In this document: one piece after another, positions 26,369 through 39,600 of the stretch | Layout: every line of letters starts with the position of its first letter | How positions within the stretch are numbered: the first letter of the stretch is position 1 | Assembly: GCA_947462335.1 (NCBI GenBank) | Contig: OX381705.1 | Span: forward strand, 48,366,898-48,430,897 | Length of the DNA: 64,000 nucleotides | Direction: 5' to 3' | From: Harmothoe impar | Lineage: Eukaryota; Annelida; Polychaeta; Phyllodocida; Polynoidae | Notes under the pieces: model-generated | Told to the model about the DNA's origin: nothing | Seen by the model: the letters and a program-made list of their open reading frames with translations, nothing else | Database searches by the model: none | Program-made: the position numbers and the translations under genes

Positions 26369-27085
26369 ATGCTGGAGGAACGAGGGTATCCCTAGGCCCG
26401 TATAGCCTACAGGTGTATATGTAAGGATCGATTTATGTGGCGCAGTAAATGAGATACCTGTCCTGAGTGGATTGAATTTCTTGTAGGGAATAAGAATAAT
26501 CGATTCCTATTTGTATTTTTCCACCGAAAGCCAAAGTGAAGACAAGTTGTTAACTTGGTGAACAGAAAAGTCCACATGAGTTGTGGGCTAGTGTTGGGAA
26601 GCAGTTATTTGGTGTAGTGTAGGATCTATAGGGAGCAGGAGGAAGGGCTTGTTCCTGGGAGTTACTCCTGGGTATCAAGCTGGAGTCAGGCTGGCTGCCC
26701 CCTACCGCCACCTAGCAGCGTGTTGGATGTTCTTCAGGTGAATGATGGTGGAACGAAGAGGTATAGAGTAGAGAGGATCTAGTGAGAGAGACGTTTAGCT
26801 TGTATGAAAGAAACGTATGTATAACTATATAATGTGTGTACCTGATGCTTAATGTGTATCTTCATATGATAGTAAAATGTACAATTGGGGTGCATTATGG
26901 TTCTATTATTGGTTACTATTTAGGAGAAGTACCCTATGCTAATGGTTAACATTTCTAGGCTATAGGGCATGGGGTTCAAGAGGTTAGGCCAAAAGTCCCT
27001 AGTCAGTGGGGTATTGGGCAGGTTAAGGCGCCGCGCTGAGGTGTTATGGGAAAGTGATTGCAGGGTCAGAGGTTAAAGGATGGAG

Positions 27086-27172
27086 TGGGTAGGGGTTCTA
27101 GGGTAGGGCAGGTAGGGGGTCTGGGGGGCAAGGTAGGGGTTCACAGGTAGGGGGTCGGGCCGAGGGGTGAGG
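27086..27172 (+). repeat. G-rich tract with about ten GGG runs
   Basis: Successive runs of 3-6 G are separated mostly by short loops (ggtaggggttctagggtagg and similar). This fits quadruplex-forming sequence on the coding strand of the intron, hence in the pre-mRNA. Confidence 0.6.
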
Positions 27173-27770
27173 GCGACACGTGGCGGACCATGGGGGGTCA
27201 GGCTGATTTGGGATTCTGAGACGTCCTGGCTGGATCCTATACAGGCACGTGCAGTGCTCGTGTGAGGGGTGTGGCTGTGGGTTAAGACGAATAGGGGTTA
27301 CACTGAGGTGTGAGGGAAGGAGGTAGGGGGTGGATGAAAGGAGATATGTATCATAGGGTAAGGCTTTGAGGTTTGGAGAAGGTGGTAAGGTAATGGGTGT
27401 AAGTGTGTAGGTGGATATGATTATAGGGATGTAGGAAATGCTGTATGGGCTTACGCGCCTAGCCTAGAACTGTTTACCTTATACATTTGTACATTGCATT
27501 ATGGTATATTATTTTTTATGATGATTAGAGGTCAAACGGTTACCTTTATCAGAGCGTGTGAGGAACCCATTACTACGGTTGTCAACTCCAGGGAGCCTTT
27601 CCTGGAGTATCCCAAGGGCTGTCCTAAATAGAAGGGGATTGCCTGATTATGCCAAGTCCCAAGAACTTAAGCCTCATATAAAGCTTTCATAATGACTATG
27701 CCAATAAAATAGCCTCCGGTTCTTGCATGCACTGTCTCAATTTACACAAATGAACTCATTACAGAATCTG

Positions 27771-27864
27771 AAAAAAAGGAAACTTGGAAGTGGAATATTG
27801 CATCTAATAGGACTCGAACCTATGACCCTGTAGTCTACAACCCCCCTGTGACACCCACTGTGAC
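27771..27864 (-). other. tRNA-like / SINE-like fragment with perfect pol III B-box
   Basis: Read on the minus strand, GTCACAGTGGGTG (27864-27852) resembles an A-box. GGTTCGAGTCC (27820-27810) is an exact B-box inside a perfect 5-bp T-arm stem (ATAGG/CCTAT), and a T7 terminator-like run follows at 27777-27771. The anticodon-arm region (TGTAGACTACA) cannot form a normal seven-base loop, and the acceptor ends do not pair, so this is not a functional tRNA. A tRNA-derived SINE head or a decayed tRNA is more likely. Confidence 0.4.
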
Positions 27865-28501
27865 GTACATGAGTCATGGGGATATGGAGGGGTGCACCTT
27901 CATTTAACTCATTTAGATGTGGGAATTTTCTGGGTTGATTGACTCCTAATCACCCCTCCCCCCATCGAGACACCCACCTCACCCACCTCACCCACACATC
28001 CACCCACCCACACACCCACCTGTCAGCGTTCCAGTCACCACCTGGCGGCAATGACTGTAATTGCAGCTAGAGTCCTTTACATGAAATACCTCAGGACTGG
28101 AACCGACAATAGTTTTTTCCTCTTCCCTTTTTCCTCCCTTTGTCCATCCTTCTTTCATAAACCGTGAAACTATGACCAATTAACAGTCGGAACGCCTTTC
28201 TTTAGGTCCCCACTTACTCCACTCGCCATCCCATAACAAGGCGAGCTTTTCTGAGGACTGACAAAATGATGAATTACACGTTGACAGAGCGTTAAAAAGA
28301 AAGAAAATGTGGCATGTCACAGTGAGGGGATGGAGTAGGGGGATGGGAATGTGGGTGTGGTGGCAGAGGAGGGGGAGCAGGGGAACTTTATTGCTCCGTC
28401 CAGAGCAATAATCAATCAGACAATTTTTCACTGTGCCAATGCGTCAGGACTAAGGCATGCCTGTCTGTGTGTTTTGGGGTTTGTTGGATGGGTTTGTTCT
28501 G

Positions 28502-28544
28502 TGGGTGGCAGGGTGGGTGGGTGGGTGTGGTTGAGGGTGGGTGG
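28502..28544 (+). repeat. GGGT/GGTG simple repeat, G-quadruplex-prone
   Basis: Repeated gggtgg units, including three consecutive GGGT, with short loops. It sits just upstream of a long pyrimidine-rich tract. Confidence 0.6.
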
Positions 28545-28699
28545 TTTGTTCCGGCCTGGCGCTCGCCGCCTGCCCCTCGGCCCGTTCAATCAGCGCTCAT
28601 CACGGGAAGTTGAAACAATGGGATCTCCCCGCCCCCTCCCTCCCACCTCCCACCTCACAGCGACCACCGGCAATGGAGGGCATAAATCACCGACCTGAA

Positions 28700-28950
28700 C
28701 AGCGACTGACCCGTCACTCCCCTCCAGCTTCCCCCTCTCCCTTCATTTCCTCCCCTCTCCCTTTCTGCACTGCACTTCCCCATCCTCCTATTTTCCCCTT
28801 AGCCCTTATGTATTTATCTCCTCCACTATCACTTCTAGCTTCTCTTCTCACTGCCTGCTGGCCTGTCTACCTGCCTGCCTCCCTTCCTTCCTTCCTCCCT
28901 TCCCCCTTATTTCCCTCCCCTCCCCGCCCCTCCCTCTCTCCCTTCCTGTA
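28700..28950. repeat. Polypyrimidine tract, about 250 bp
   Basis: Almost continuous C and T on the + strand (ccctctcccttcatttcc-type sequence, then ccttccttccttcctccc). It may form triplex DNA or act as a decoy polypyrimidine tract. It also explains the Pro/Ser/Leu-rich chance ORFs here. Confidence 0.75.
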
Positions 28951-31900
28951 CACACATCTGGGAGCTAATCACACATTTTGCATACGGCCATTAAACATCG
29001 ATAAACCAGCCTAACGTCCCCACGCACCATGCTTCTTGACGCCCAGGACAAAGCCACCGTGACCGCCGTCACTCCTGATTTCTCTCATTAATTCTCCCAT
29101 TGCTCATCCTCCTACTACAATATCCTCTTGTCTCACGGTTCATTTGTGTCCTTTGCATTCCGACTCCAGTCTCTGAATAGTGTATACTGAAGCATGTATT
29201 CTTTTCTTATAATGTTATCAGAGTATGGTTTCCTTTAGCTTCATGAAATTCAGTTCTCCCTCAATCAGTAATCACCACACACTTGCCACAGTCATTAAGG
29301 CCTTCATTAGTGAGTTTATACGGCCATCACTTGAGGGGTCAGCAATGGCCGCAGACATGAGTCAGTATGGCCATTCATCACTTACACAGTTAGAGTTCTG
29401 ACACCATCAAACTCCACTATAACCAGACCAGAGCTGCCCACCAGGCTCTGCACCTGAAAGCCCCTGTTTATATGTCTATAAAAGTCATCCATGGTCGTGT
29501 GCTCGTCAATGATAGTGGATCACGGACTGGACGCATAAAAGCTTACATTTTAGTGGCAATGTTTAGTTCCTCGTTAGAACTGTAATTAGTGATTTAATAA
29601 CTGTACATCATGTACTGGGTAGCATGTGGATCATACTAATGTGGCTTGGGGACTGCAGGCTGAGAATTGAGTCTCTGTACATTTGTATTCTAAAATGCTA
29701 TTGCCCACACATGTATTATTCTGTAAAATGTTTGGCATTAGCCACATCTGAACTGAACACATAATTATCATTTTCATTGGAGCTCCTGTGTGTGCACATT
29801 TTACAAGAAGTGGGGAAGTGACATGAACTATTTCACCCGGGCTGCTCTTGCTGTTTGGTATCAAACTGCAGATGAGGGACATTTCTTAACTCAGGGCACA
29901 TACCTTTACTAGCCTTGATGGCATTTTGTTTACTCCTGACTGCATGTGTCAACTTAACGTATCCAAACACAAAAGAAGTATTACATGATGGATGGTATGT
30001 GAGTGACGTCCTAAGTGATTTATCAGTCCCTGTGTCTGGAACTAGTTCTGTTCTTCACAGCTCCACCTGGAGGAGAAGGTGTGAGTTAACACCCCCCCCC
30101 CCCAACCACACACACACACAGACACACACCTTTTCACTCATTACCAGGTGTGCAAGCTCCAAGACAGGGATCCTAAATCTGAATTTCCTACCTTTGCTAG
30201 GTATTGAGCAGTCGGATTTAGGTACAGAGAAGGAAAAATGTGGAAATTCTAAATAGAAAAGACTAAATCAGGTTTCAACACCATGGGGCTTGTGAGAAAA
30301 AGAGCAAAGGGGAACCTGCAAGGTTTAGATGTTGGAGGAAGGTGTACTCCCCACCTGTCTACTCTTCCAGACTCTCTATAGCCCTCCTCCTCCAGTGTGG
30401 CCCACCTGGCTCAGGTGTTCGTCACTGGCAGGTGTGATAGATGGGAGTGGGGGCTGTTGTACACCTGGGCATAGCTATTGAAGGACTGGACACTGGAGGA
30501 TAGGGTGGGTGATCGGTGAGATGGTTTCAAAAGGCTCAGGAGTTGTCATAGTATTGTCCGCATTCAGCACACAGATATAGTTAGAATTAGGTTATTGACA
30601 ACACGATTTAGTACTGCCCCCTATGGTTCCTAAATTACAAGTTGCTCCTGGGGTGTGCAACTCAGCAACTTCCTCGGGTACAGCATGATTAATTCACACA
30701 TCAGGGTTGTGCAAGAGAGAGTAAATAAAGGATGACCACAAAGCACAATAAAGTAGCTTGCAAACATTATCTATGTTTTACAAATCCACCAGCCTTGAAT
30801 GCTGTAGGCCTGGAGTAACAGAACACCTAACGGTCGCAGTTACCTGAGTATAACCCACCTAGCCCCACATCCTCCCATCAGACAGGTACTAACCCTATAC
30901 ATCTCCGGAAACTGTCTCCCCCTGGCCGCCAGGAGGCGTAATCTAATCTAGGCGTGAGACAGGTAGATTGTCACGGCTGACCTCTGATGGGAAATGGGTC
31001 AACTCAGGTGACAACTACAAACAGTTTGTCTTGCTCCCCTCCCTATTCATCTTATAGTAAACTCCACCTATCGCTATCCCCACTTCCTCCTGCACTTGCC
31101 TCTATCTGATATATGCTTATGAAGATTAACTTGTAACATTTTCACCTTTAATTTTCCCTTATTCAATGAAAATACCTCTATTATATAGCAGGTCCTTATA
31201 CTTTTGGGATCCAGATTATGCAGGAGAAGAAAAAAGAACAAAAAGAATCAGGAACTTCCATGAAATCAAAGGGAAAACCTTAACACATGTCTATATAATA
31301 TATTCAATCCCATAAAGGATTGGCCAGAAATTATGGTCCCGTATCTCAAATGTCACCAATATCAGCCACAAATGATAAGTGTAGATTTGATAGTATATAT
31401 TCATGTTCTGGACTGTATTTCTTATCTGCATTAGCCACGGTCTGCTGATGCCGCACCAACCAGACACGGGATCCTATAAACTAGAGACAAGACAAGGTAG
31501 TTCAGCAGAGAAGGAGCGTCTGCAGTCCATATTTTGGGAGTCAGATTTCACTGACAAGAACTTCAAAGTAGGATGGGAGCGATAACGTCAGTGTGAAATG
31601 TTTGAGGCTGCAGTCCATATACCATGAACTGTAGAGTGGCTAAACACCTGACCTGATTGAACACTCTCACACACTGAATCGCCTAAATGTATCATTGCTC
31701 ACTGCATGCACCAAGTTATGGTATTTGAATTTGGTGCAGTGACTATTCAAATAATTTCCCATTAATAAACATCTCTGAACGGGATCAAGGGAAGTGTAGT
31801 TTATTTTGGCATGCTCAAATCCTATTACAAAGATGAGGAGGACCTAATTCAATAGTGGAGAGACGGAGATAGTAGTACTAGGGATCAGGGGTGAAGAGAG

Positions 31901-32714
31901 ACCTTGGTGGAGACAGACATGCTTAACTGACATGTTCCGGGCTGTCAACACTGGAGGTCCTGCCAGCCATGCTCTCCATGGTCCCTAAGTGGAACCACCT
32001 CAACACCCCTTGTCGCGGCCACAGGTAGGCGCTGGAGGCTGATTGGAGGTGAGAGCAGCTATTGGGGAGGCTGGGCAGGGGTAGGGAGGTGCAGAAAGAT
32101 GCTCTAATGGGAACCAGACCAGGTGGTGCTGGAGGAGGATAGAGGTGTGTGTAGCTGTATACATGTGGATAGGCGGAGTAAAGGTGGGTTAAGACGTTAT
32201 ATGCCGAGGTGGAACAGGGGTGATTGGTTATCTGCAGGTTACAGAGATTTTGCGTAACGATTTTGCTAAAGGTGTATTGCTAAATGGGCATCTGGAGCAC
32301 ACTTGAACTAGAATGAAAATAATTATTCAGTGAGCAAATCATTAGTTAATTCTCAATTCAAAGACTTTACCGGAGAATCTTGATTATGCAAAGATAAGAT
32401 ACCACTTGAATAGTGACAATTAAAGGGGAAAAATCCATACAACCTTGGAATAGAATCATATGAAGTATGCAGCTTCATGTGTGATGTACTGTGTGGTCAC
32501 TATAATTTTCAGTGGGTTAAGGCAAGGTGGCATATAGCGGCGCCAATACACCCCAGGTAGCCCATACATCATCAGTACCTCTGTAAATACCTGCTCTGGG
32601 TGTTCCACGAGATACACAGAAAGAGGAATTCCCTATGCCTAGAGACTCTGTCGGAATTTGATAGATAGGATTTGTGAAAGGCGGGGGTGTAGGGGGAGGG
32701 TTGTATATATTGGT

Positions 32715-32790
32715 ATTGCCATGGTAACGTCTGTCAGCCACGTGCGGCATCACGTGACTGGGAGGTTACGTAGGTTTAGGTGTGACGTCA
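32715..32790. promoter_or_regulatory. Regulatory motif cluster (RFX X-box, E-box, CRE)
   Basis: ATTGCCATGGTAAC (32715-32728) matches an RFX X-box, TCACGTGAC (32750-32758) is a palindromic E-box, and TGACGTCA (32783-32790) is a perfect CRE. The same three motif classes occur in the cluster at 14038-14123. There is no exon nearby, so an intronic enhancer or alternative promoter is possible. Confidence 0.35.
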
Positions 32791-33228
32791 CGAAAACCCC
32801 AAACCCATAGCTGTAGACCATCAGCTGAGTGCGTCATGGACCCATCATAGACGTCTTGGGAATGGTAGAGCAGTATTGGGTGCATCTCTAATGAAATAAT
32901 GAGAAGGGTTGGCACCAAATGTACAAAATGGTGTTAATCATTTTGTCTACATGTAACACCAATAAGTAATTATCCAGGCTTACTCATTTAGTGAACCATC
33001 TATAGTATGTCAAAACTGGACACAACTCGAGCTTAACAGATAATCTATTTGATCTACATCCCTTATAGTTATAGCATTCACCTACACTATACGGTCTTAA
33101 AGCCCACCCCCATATATATATATATATACATCCATCCAGTGGGTGTTGAACTAGTCTGCCCTCCTGGGATGCTCCAGGCGACGTCTGGTGGCGCAGGTAT
33201 GAAACCTAACCCCTGGGAGAAATGGGCG

Positions 33229-33310
33229 CCCGCCATGACGCCCCACCCTGGAGGGAGTGGCGCCCGTGGGAGGGGTGTGGCGCCCAGGAGGAGGGACTGG
33301 CGCCCAGGGT
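33229..33310. repeat. Clustered GGCGCCC repeats
   Basis: TGGCGCCC recurs three times, and a related GGGCGCCC once, at roughly 20-30 bp intervals in a GC-rich stretch with gaggag spacers. It follows a TA dinucleotide run at about 33112-33128. A degenerate GC-rich repeat or a cluster of zinc-finger-type sites. Confidence 0.5.
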
Positions 33311-36134
33311 GGGTGTCGGTCAGCGCGCGGAAGGGGAGGGAGGTACCTGCTGAATAGGGTGATACTCGAGCCTTTGATCCCAGACGGGATGCCGACACAT
33401 GTAGGTGCTCTCTCAGAGCCAACCATACATGTATATGTGTTGTCTCAAGAGTTTGGCAAAGCCCGATTAGGGGATTTTATCTGGGTGTTTAATATTGGGT
33501 TTGCTTTCCCTATAATACAATAATGTATTGATTGCAATAAATAGTGGCAGCTTCCAGTGGTATAGGATCTGAATGTTCATACAGACTATGTACTATTTAA
33601 ATACACTGTGCTTGCATTTGAATGGGGTTAATACTATAGTACTGCTCAAGTGTCTAAAGATGATGATCCAAAGTAGCGTACTTGTACTGTACATGAGAGA
33701 CTGCCTTGTAAGCATGCATATTTGTTTCAGTCAGAGGAACACGGGGAGCGGCTTGCCACTTTCTGCTGATCCCTATTGAAACACATCGCCTCCTCCTCCT
33801 CCTCTGGCGAGCTCCTTCTCCCACACAGTTATTTGCAGCCGTTGCAAACCGCTGCCTCCGACACAGCACTGCTCAGGCTAATCAGGTCTGTTTTGCTGGC
33901 CCTCGTTCCGTCACTACCATGCTCCAACATCCTCTGCTGCCGACCCTCCCGGTGCGTTCCGGTGAGGAATGGAGGCTGTTAGGCGCGGCCCCGACCCCAT
34001 AGCCACTCATTAGCAAATACCACAGCCAATTACGCCGACCTCAGCAGAAAAAGGGGCCTTTTACCAAAATAAACACTAGCCCACTGCAATGTTCACCCTC
34101 TCAGTCTCATGGTTATGGTTCTGTTTGTCGCCCCCCCCCCTTGTCCTATGTGAATGAATGTCTCTTTGTTCAACCCCTCTGTCCTATCCTCCCTATCTGA
34201 CTCCTGAGGTTGCTATCAACCATTAAGAAAATTGCCTAGAACAGTCCCTTTTCTCACTGACGTATCCTCGATGTTGGAGCATCGGGTCTGTATTAAATTG
34301 TTGTTTTCTCGCTTGCCTCTAAAGGGGCTCCGTGGTGCTGGCGGGCGTACCTCTCTCCTGACCGCACGGTCGACGTTCACACACAAATAACATTGGAACC
34401 TGCCTCTTAGCCCATAGGCCTCTGTCCCCTCCTCATTGAGACATCTTAAAGTTCTATAGGAACATTATAGGATACCTCACAGGTACAATGATGATCTAGA
34501 TTATTTAGTGTAATAACATATACATAATGTATTCTCTTTTATGAAATGAAGATCCATTCAATTCATGAATCTGATATAGCTGTACACAGACGAGAAGTCC
34601 TCTCTGACTACACCCCTAGAACGCGCTGCCTACTTGCCACCCTCTCTGCCTCCCCACCTCCCTTCCTCCATCCCTCAACAACCCCCCTCCCTTCCCACAT
34701 ACCGTGATGAGGACACGGTAGTGACAGTGCTGTGGTAAGGTAGCTGTGTGCAGTGGTCAGTGAGACACTGATGGAGGGTCACGGTACCTAGAACATGGGA
34801 GCCCCTGTACAGGTGGACAGGTACATGAGAGGGGGTACATCACCCTCTTCTCATCCCCTAATACACCACCACACAGACAGGAGGGCTGGGACCCTGGAGG
34901 AGTTCCGGGTCGTGTCCCGTGGACGTGTATGATAAGACGAGGTGCATGCTCCGGATGGTTTGCACGTGTAGGTTGTGAGGGGTAAAGGGTGGGGGTTAGG
35001 TTTTGAAGGTGTGGGTGGGAGGGGAGAAGTTGTGGGGGGTAAGGTACAAAACCACATCAAAGTGCGTCAACGTCAGACTCTGATCATAAGATGTAAGGTG
35101 AGGCCAGGGTGGAGAACCAGGAGGCACCTGGAGTAGGCTGAGGTATGTGTTGGTGTATTGTGGTTTGGACTACATAGTCACTTCTCATCCTGTACATTGG
35201 TCCACTATTATGTATAATAGCGGCTGGTAAACTCAATCATAAATCAGGCCCACGATTCGTGATGATGCTATCAAAATAGCAGAGCAAACATGGACATGTA
35301 GACACAAATAAAGCTGAATGTCTAACCAATTTGATATCCTGAATTATTCTGTGATCATCATGTCAGGGTGTATGCTGGAGGATCCTAAACGGTCATGTTG
35401 CAGGCTAGGATAAAGGGACTAGAATACCTACATAGGGGTACATTAGGCCGGGGCATTAGGGTCAGGTGAGGTGTAGGAGGTGGTGTACTGAGGGTGATAT
35501 AGGTGTCAGTGCTGCTACATGTGGGTATGGGGGTGGCCTTAAACCACACCCTAACTCACACCTGCTCCATGGTCCACCCCGGAGATGGATGGACTGTCCT
35601 AACTGGACCCTACACCCAAAGTCCCATCCTCACCTCTTCTCACCTCTCATGCAGCGCCCCTATACACCTCACCTGCCTCTTACCTCTGTTCCTAAAGGCA
35701 TCCCATGCAGAGACATGGTACTTACATGTTATAATTCATACCACCACGATACTAGCTCATTCCATTCAATTACAGAATCTTCTACTACTGCAGCCAGTGG
35801 AGTCAAGAGGTACATTAGCTGCCAACGCATTTATCACCGTGTACCACAGTACCCATAATAGAAGTGCAACTGCCTTTTTATGTCTATAAACTATAATTGA
35901 ACCACACATCCACATAATTATATGCATCAACCGACCACCTCGTCACCAGTTATTTCGCATTTACCCTATCCCTACGATTTATACTTCCACTGCTACCCGT
36001 ATCCTTACCCTCTTCCAATCCATGACCTCCCCTGCAAACACCCTGGAGCAAAGACCACTGGCACCCCCTCCTGGTGACCTCACCCCACCTCCAGGGCATG
36101 CCAAGAGGTTCCCAGGGCCCTGATCCCCGGCCTG

Positions 36135-36166
36135 GAGCAGCTCTGAGCAGCTCCAAGGAGCAGCTC
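36135..36166. repeat. Cluster of three GAGCAGCTC palindromes
   Basis: Exact copies lie at 36135-36143, 36145-36153 and 36158-36166. The first two form the 19-bp dyad GAGCAGCTC-T-GAGCAGCTC seen identically at 12221-12239. The flanks of the two sites are unrelated. Confidence 0.8.
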
Positions 36167-36508
36167 CACCTGATCCGGCCATGATCAGTGTCTGTGGTGG
36201 CAGGGGTTCCTCAGATGTGGACACGTCTCTGATAAAGCAGTGCTGACTAAGGATTTTAAATCTCAGCTACAATATATTTTCATATGTAAAGCTCATTCTT
36301 AAATGTCATGTTAACTAGCTTTTATTTTCGAAAATGATTAATTTCCCCATTATGTGATGCAAATCAAGCACCGGTAGTTAGTGTATCAATGCCCTCGCCA
36401 CGACAGGGTGCCAAAGACTTCAGCCAGTCTAGGGATTTAAATACAAAGAGGGACTGAGCATTTGGTAGGCGTACTCAATCTCAGATCCATCATTGTCGAT
36501 CAGCATCA

Positions 36509-36660
36509 CTCAAAACTTTACGTGATCGCAAAGCGATCAGTGTTTACATGATCCTTCTTTAAAAAAAGAAGTATTCCGACTTTTATGATAGATCGATGAT
36601 TGTCATAAATCCCTTATCACGGAATATATGATTGTAATGTAAAGTTGAGAAGGATTTATG
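36509..36660. repeat. Hairpin-rich short element with terminal inverted repeats (MITE-like)
   Basis: CTCAAAACTTTAC (36509-36521) is matched by GTAAAGTTGAG (36639-36649), imperfect inverted ends. Inside are GATCGC-AAA-GCGATC (36524-36538) and CTTCTTT-AAAA-AAAGAAG (36554-36571), both perfect. A third perfect pair, CATAAATCC/GGATTTATG (36604-36612 and 36652-36660), crosses the right end. It could be a small foldback transposon or a structured RNA; no target duplication was seen. Confidence 0.4.
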
Positions 36661-39600
36661 TATAGGAATTTCTGAAAGGCGCTTCCAGACTCATCCTAGC
36701 GTGCAATGTTGACTTTTTGGTTTGAAATATCCAGACCATATAGATTCACCTCGGAACATTTGTCATCGTCTAGAACAAGAGTTTGTCATTGTGCTTTCCA
36801 AAGACAAAGGTTGGACATATAAAACCTCTGTGATGCTGTACTTCCTGGCCTTCTGTCGTTGGTGATGTACGAGCGTCAGCATCGGCAGCAATAAAGGTCA
36901 AGAATATAAAAGCCTACAGACAGACAAAAGCTAGAAGACAGTAATTGTTTTCTTTAAGACCCTGATAAATCACATTAAGTGGTACAGCTGTTGAGACTTC
37001 TTTACTATCTTTCCCCCCCTTTTTTGGAGGGTCTTATACCTACCTCTTTGCACCATGGTAATGTGAGGGAGGAGGGGGGGGGGGTGACAAGAGAAGGGTG
37101 CAAGGATGTATTGTAAGGTAGCCTATAGGTGATACGTCACCGCATGGCTGCATATATCTCTGACTCAGTGATCTACCCTGACCATGGTGAGACTCAGGGG
37201 ACAGAGCTGACCTGATGGATGTGAGGCAGTACTTGCTGTGATCTATGTGGAGAGAGGGACAGAGAGAGGGTTGAGCAGGAAATGAGAAAGGGCCTTGTCT
37301 CTTCTTGGAAGTAGGTTGCAGCAGAGGGTGACACGATCTGCGAAAGCTGCCCTTATTGCAGGGTACACTAAGGTCTCTTTTCCCAGTATATATGCCACAC
37401 AGGGTCTCTTGTTGGAAATCGTAGCAAGGGTGATTTTTTAAAAATTGGTGGCGTGTCTCTTTTTGTAGACAGAAGATGCAGTTTTATGCCACTGATGGGG
37501 AGAGACCTTGCAATTCAAAAGGGGATACTTGTGATGTGAATAATATTGATAAAACTATACAGGAACTGATTATGTACACATTAACAGTCATAATTATAGT
37601 CATGTATACGATTGTTGCAAATCATATTCCATAGTAGCGGGGTAATACGTATCATCTCAGCGAGCTGCATAGTTAATAGTCTGAGGATATATGGGTATAA
37701 AGTGTTGTCAGTGCAGATATGCAGGAGCCTCAGAGGGTATGGATGAGTGGTCACAAATAATAAGACGAAGCCACTGCTACACCAAGGAGCCCATCATGGG
37801 TTCTGATTTACTGCCTCCAACCCAGGAACCCCTATCCACAGCAGATGATACCCTACCCACCCTGCCTGCATCTCCCGCCACCACCCACCACTGCCCTGCT
37901 GCATGATCTATATACCCCTACTTCCCCTCTCACCGCCTCCCAGTGCCATTCGCAGGTCGGGTAATGGTACGTTTGGGCCTCCAGTGCAAGCAGGTGGGTG
38001 TCCATCATGGAGTTTTTAGTGTCTAATAAATCAAGGGCCGCCGGCAGACTTTATGTTACAAGTGTCCTTTCATATCTTCCGCCCCTCCCAACACCGCCGC
38101 TGCAATGTCTGAATGGCGATGGGAGACCCCAGCGGTGGTGGCTGTCTCCAGAGGGGGATGACTGGGAGGGCGGGGAGGACCTCTACCTCTATACATCCAT
38201 ATGGTTTATAGGGCAACAATGTGGGGACAAATTTATTCTGGTTGTAAAGGCGTTATAGGGTGTTTTCACGCTTCAGCCACCATGGGTGTACATGTCAGAG
38301 GGAGGGGTATATATGTCACCTAGCTCATGGTGATTAATGTCCTGGCTGGGGCAGTGTCTGCAAGGAAGGCAAAGGGAAGGGATGCATCTGCTATAGTAAA
38401 GATGCCCTTGGGGGGAAGAGGCTGTCCTAGTGAGAACATTAACAGAATGTTAGCAGTATATGAATACGTTTTGAAAAGGAGACAGTAGCTATAAACTGCA
38501 CTGCTGGAGGCTCCTTATGTGCCAGTGTGTGTTTCTAGTGAATCTAAACAAAACATAATTGCAGTTTTATTACTATATGCATGCTTACTCACTGTTTCAA
38601 GGCCGGGCACTGACTAAAACCACGTCTTACAAAACATTTAATAGTTGCAAGATCTACAAGTAGTTAAAACCAGGAGAATTTCTCACAGGTTTTACAGATC
38701 CTGTAAAATGCCTCTCCAATAGCAATTCTCAGTGATGTTGACAGCATTAAGTCAACAGACGTGCCTTTTGGACATTATATCATTAGCCAGTTTGCTGTAT
38801 TTCTAAGGTCTTTCATGCTTAGAAAGCCCCTTTCAGGTGTTGGATAATGGGGTTCTCTGTGCACACCAAGGCTTACACAGGGATGAGTCAGCTCAGATTA
38901 ATGCACTTGTGTAGACTGTACACACTAACCTCACATCATTTAAGTTGATTCTGGAGAGGGCCTCTAATACCCCCATCAGCTCTTCTCTCCCCTAGCTCTA
39001 AATCCCTCCCTATACAACATCTAGCCTTACTTGAGAGGAACTACAATGAACTGTGACATTGCCTATCTACACAACCTTTAACATTGAGAACGGGTAGATT
39101 ATGAAAAGGATATGATATGATCTATAGCATCTTACCACAGGTAGTTATCATAAATGGTAATATCATATATAAACATATTACATTCATATACACCAAGGTG
39201 GCAACGCCTGGCCTGACACTTTCAACAACTAATCATGGATGTTACATCTTTTTATGCCTGACTGCAAGCCTTTTGGGCAGATGTGAATAGATTAGATAAG
39301 CCCTATGCCCAGCACGCGGCTTAAGCTATGTTATTATACTGGGTTATGTAAAAGGATTAAGGCGGCTTAAGAAATACAATGAAGCGAAGTTGGATGCTGG
39401 GATGAACAAACCCAATATTGTCTCGCTTCACGCTGGAGGCCCTAATTGTAGCCCTTAGCAGATACAGCAGCCTGGGGTTAGGATGGACTCTACGTGTAAC
39501 CCTGCCACTGTGGCAGTGTACTTAATACCTTTCTTTTAGATACACCTCAGGTAGGCCTAGCCGCATTAAGAATTAATAGTATTCCTCAACAGTAACTGTA

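Noticed and set aside
27790..27864. Functional tRNA gene on the minus strand
   Set aside because: The B-box and T-arm are perfect, but the anticodon arm cannot form a seven-base loop, the D-arm does not pair and the acceptor strands are not complementary.
28541..29014. 157-codon Pro/Ser/Leu-rich ORF
   Set aside because: It lies in the polypyrimidine tract; its composition follows directly from C/T repeats.
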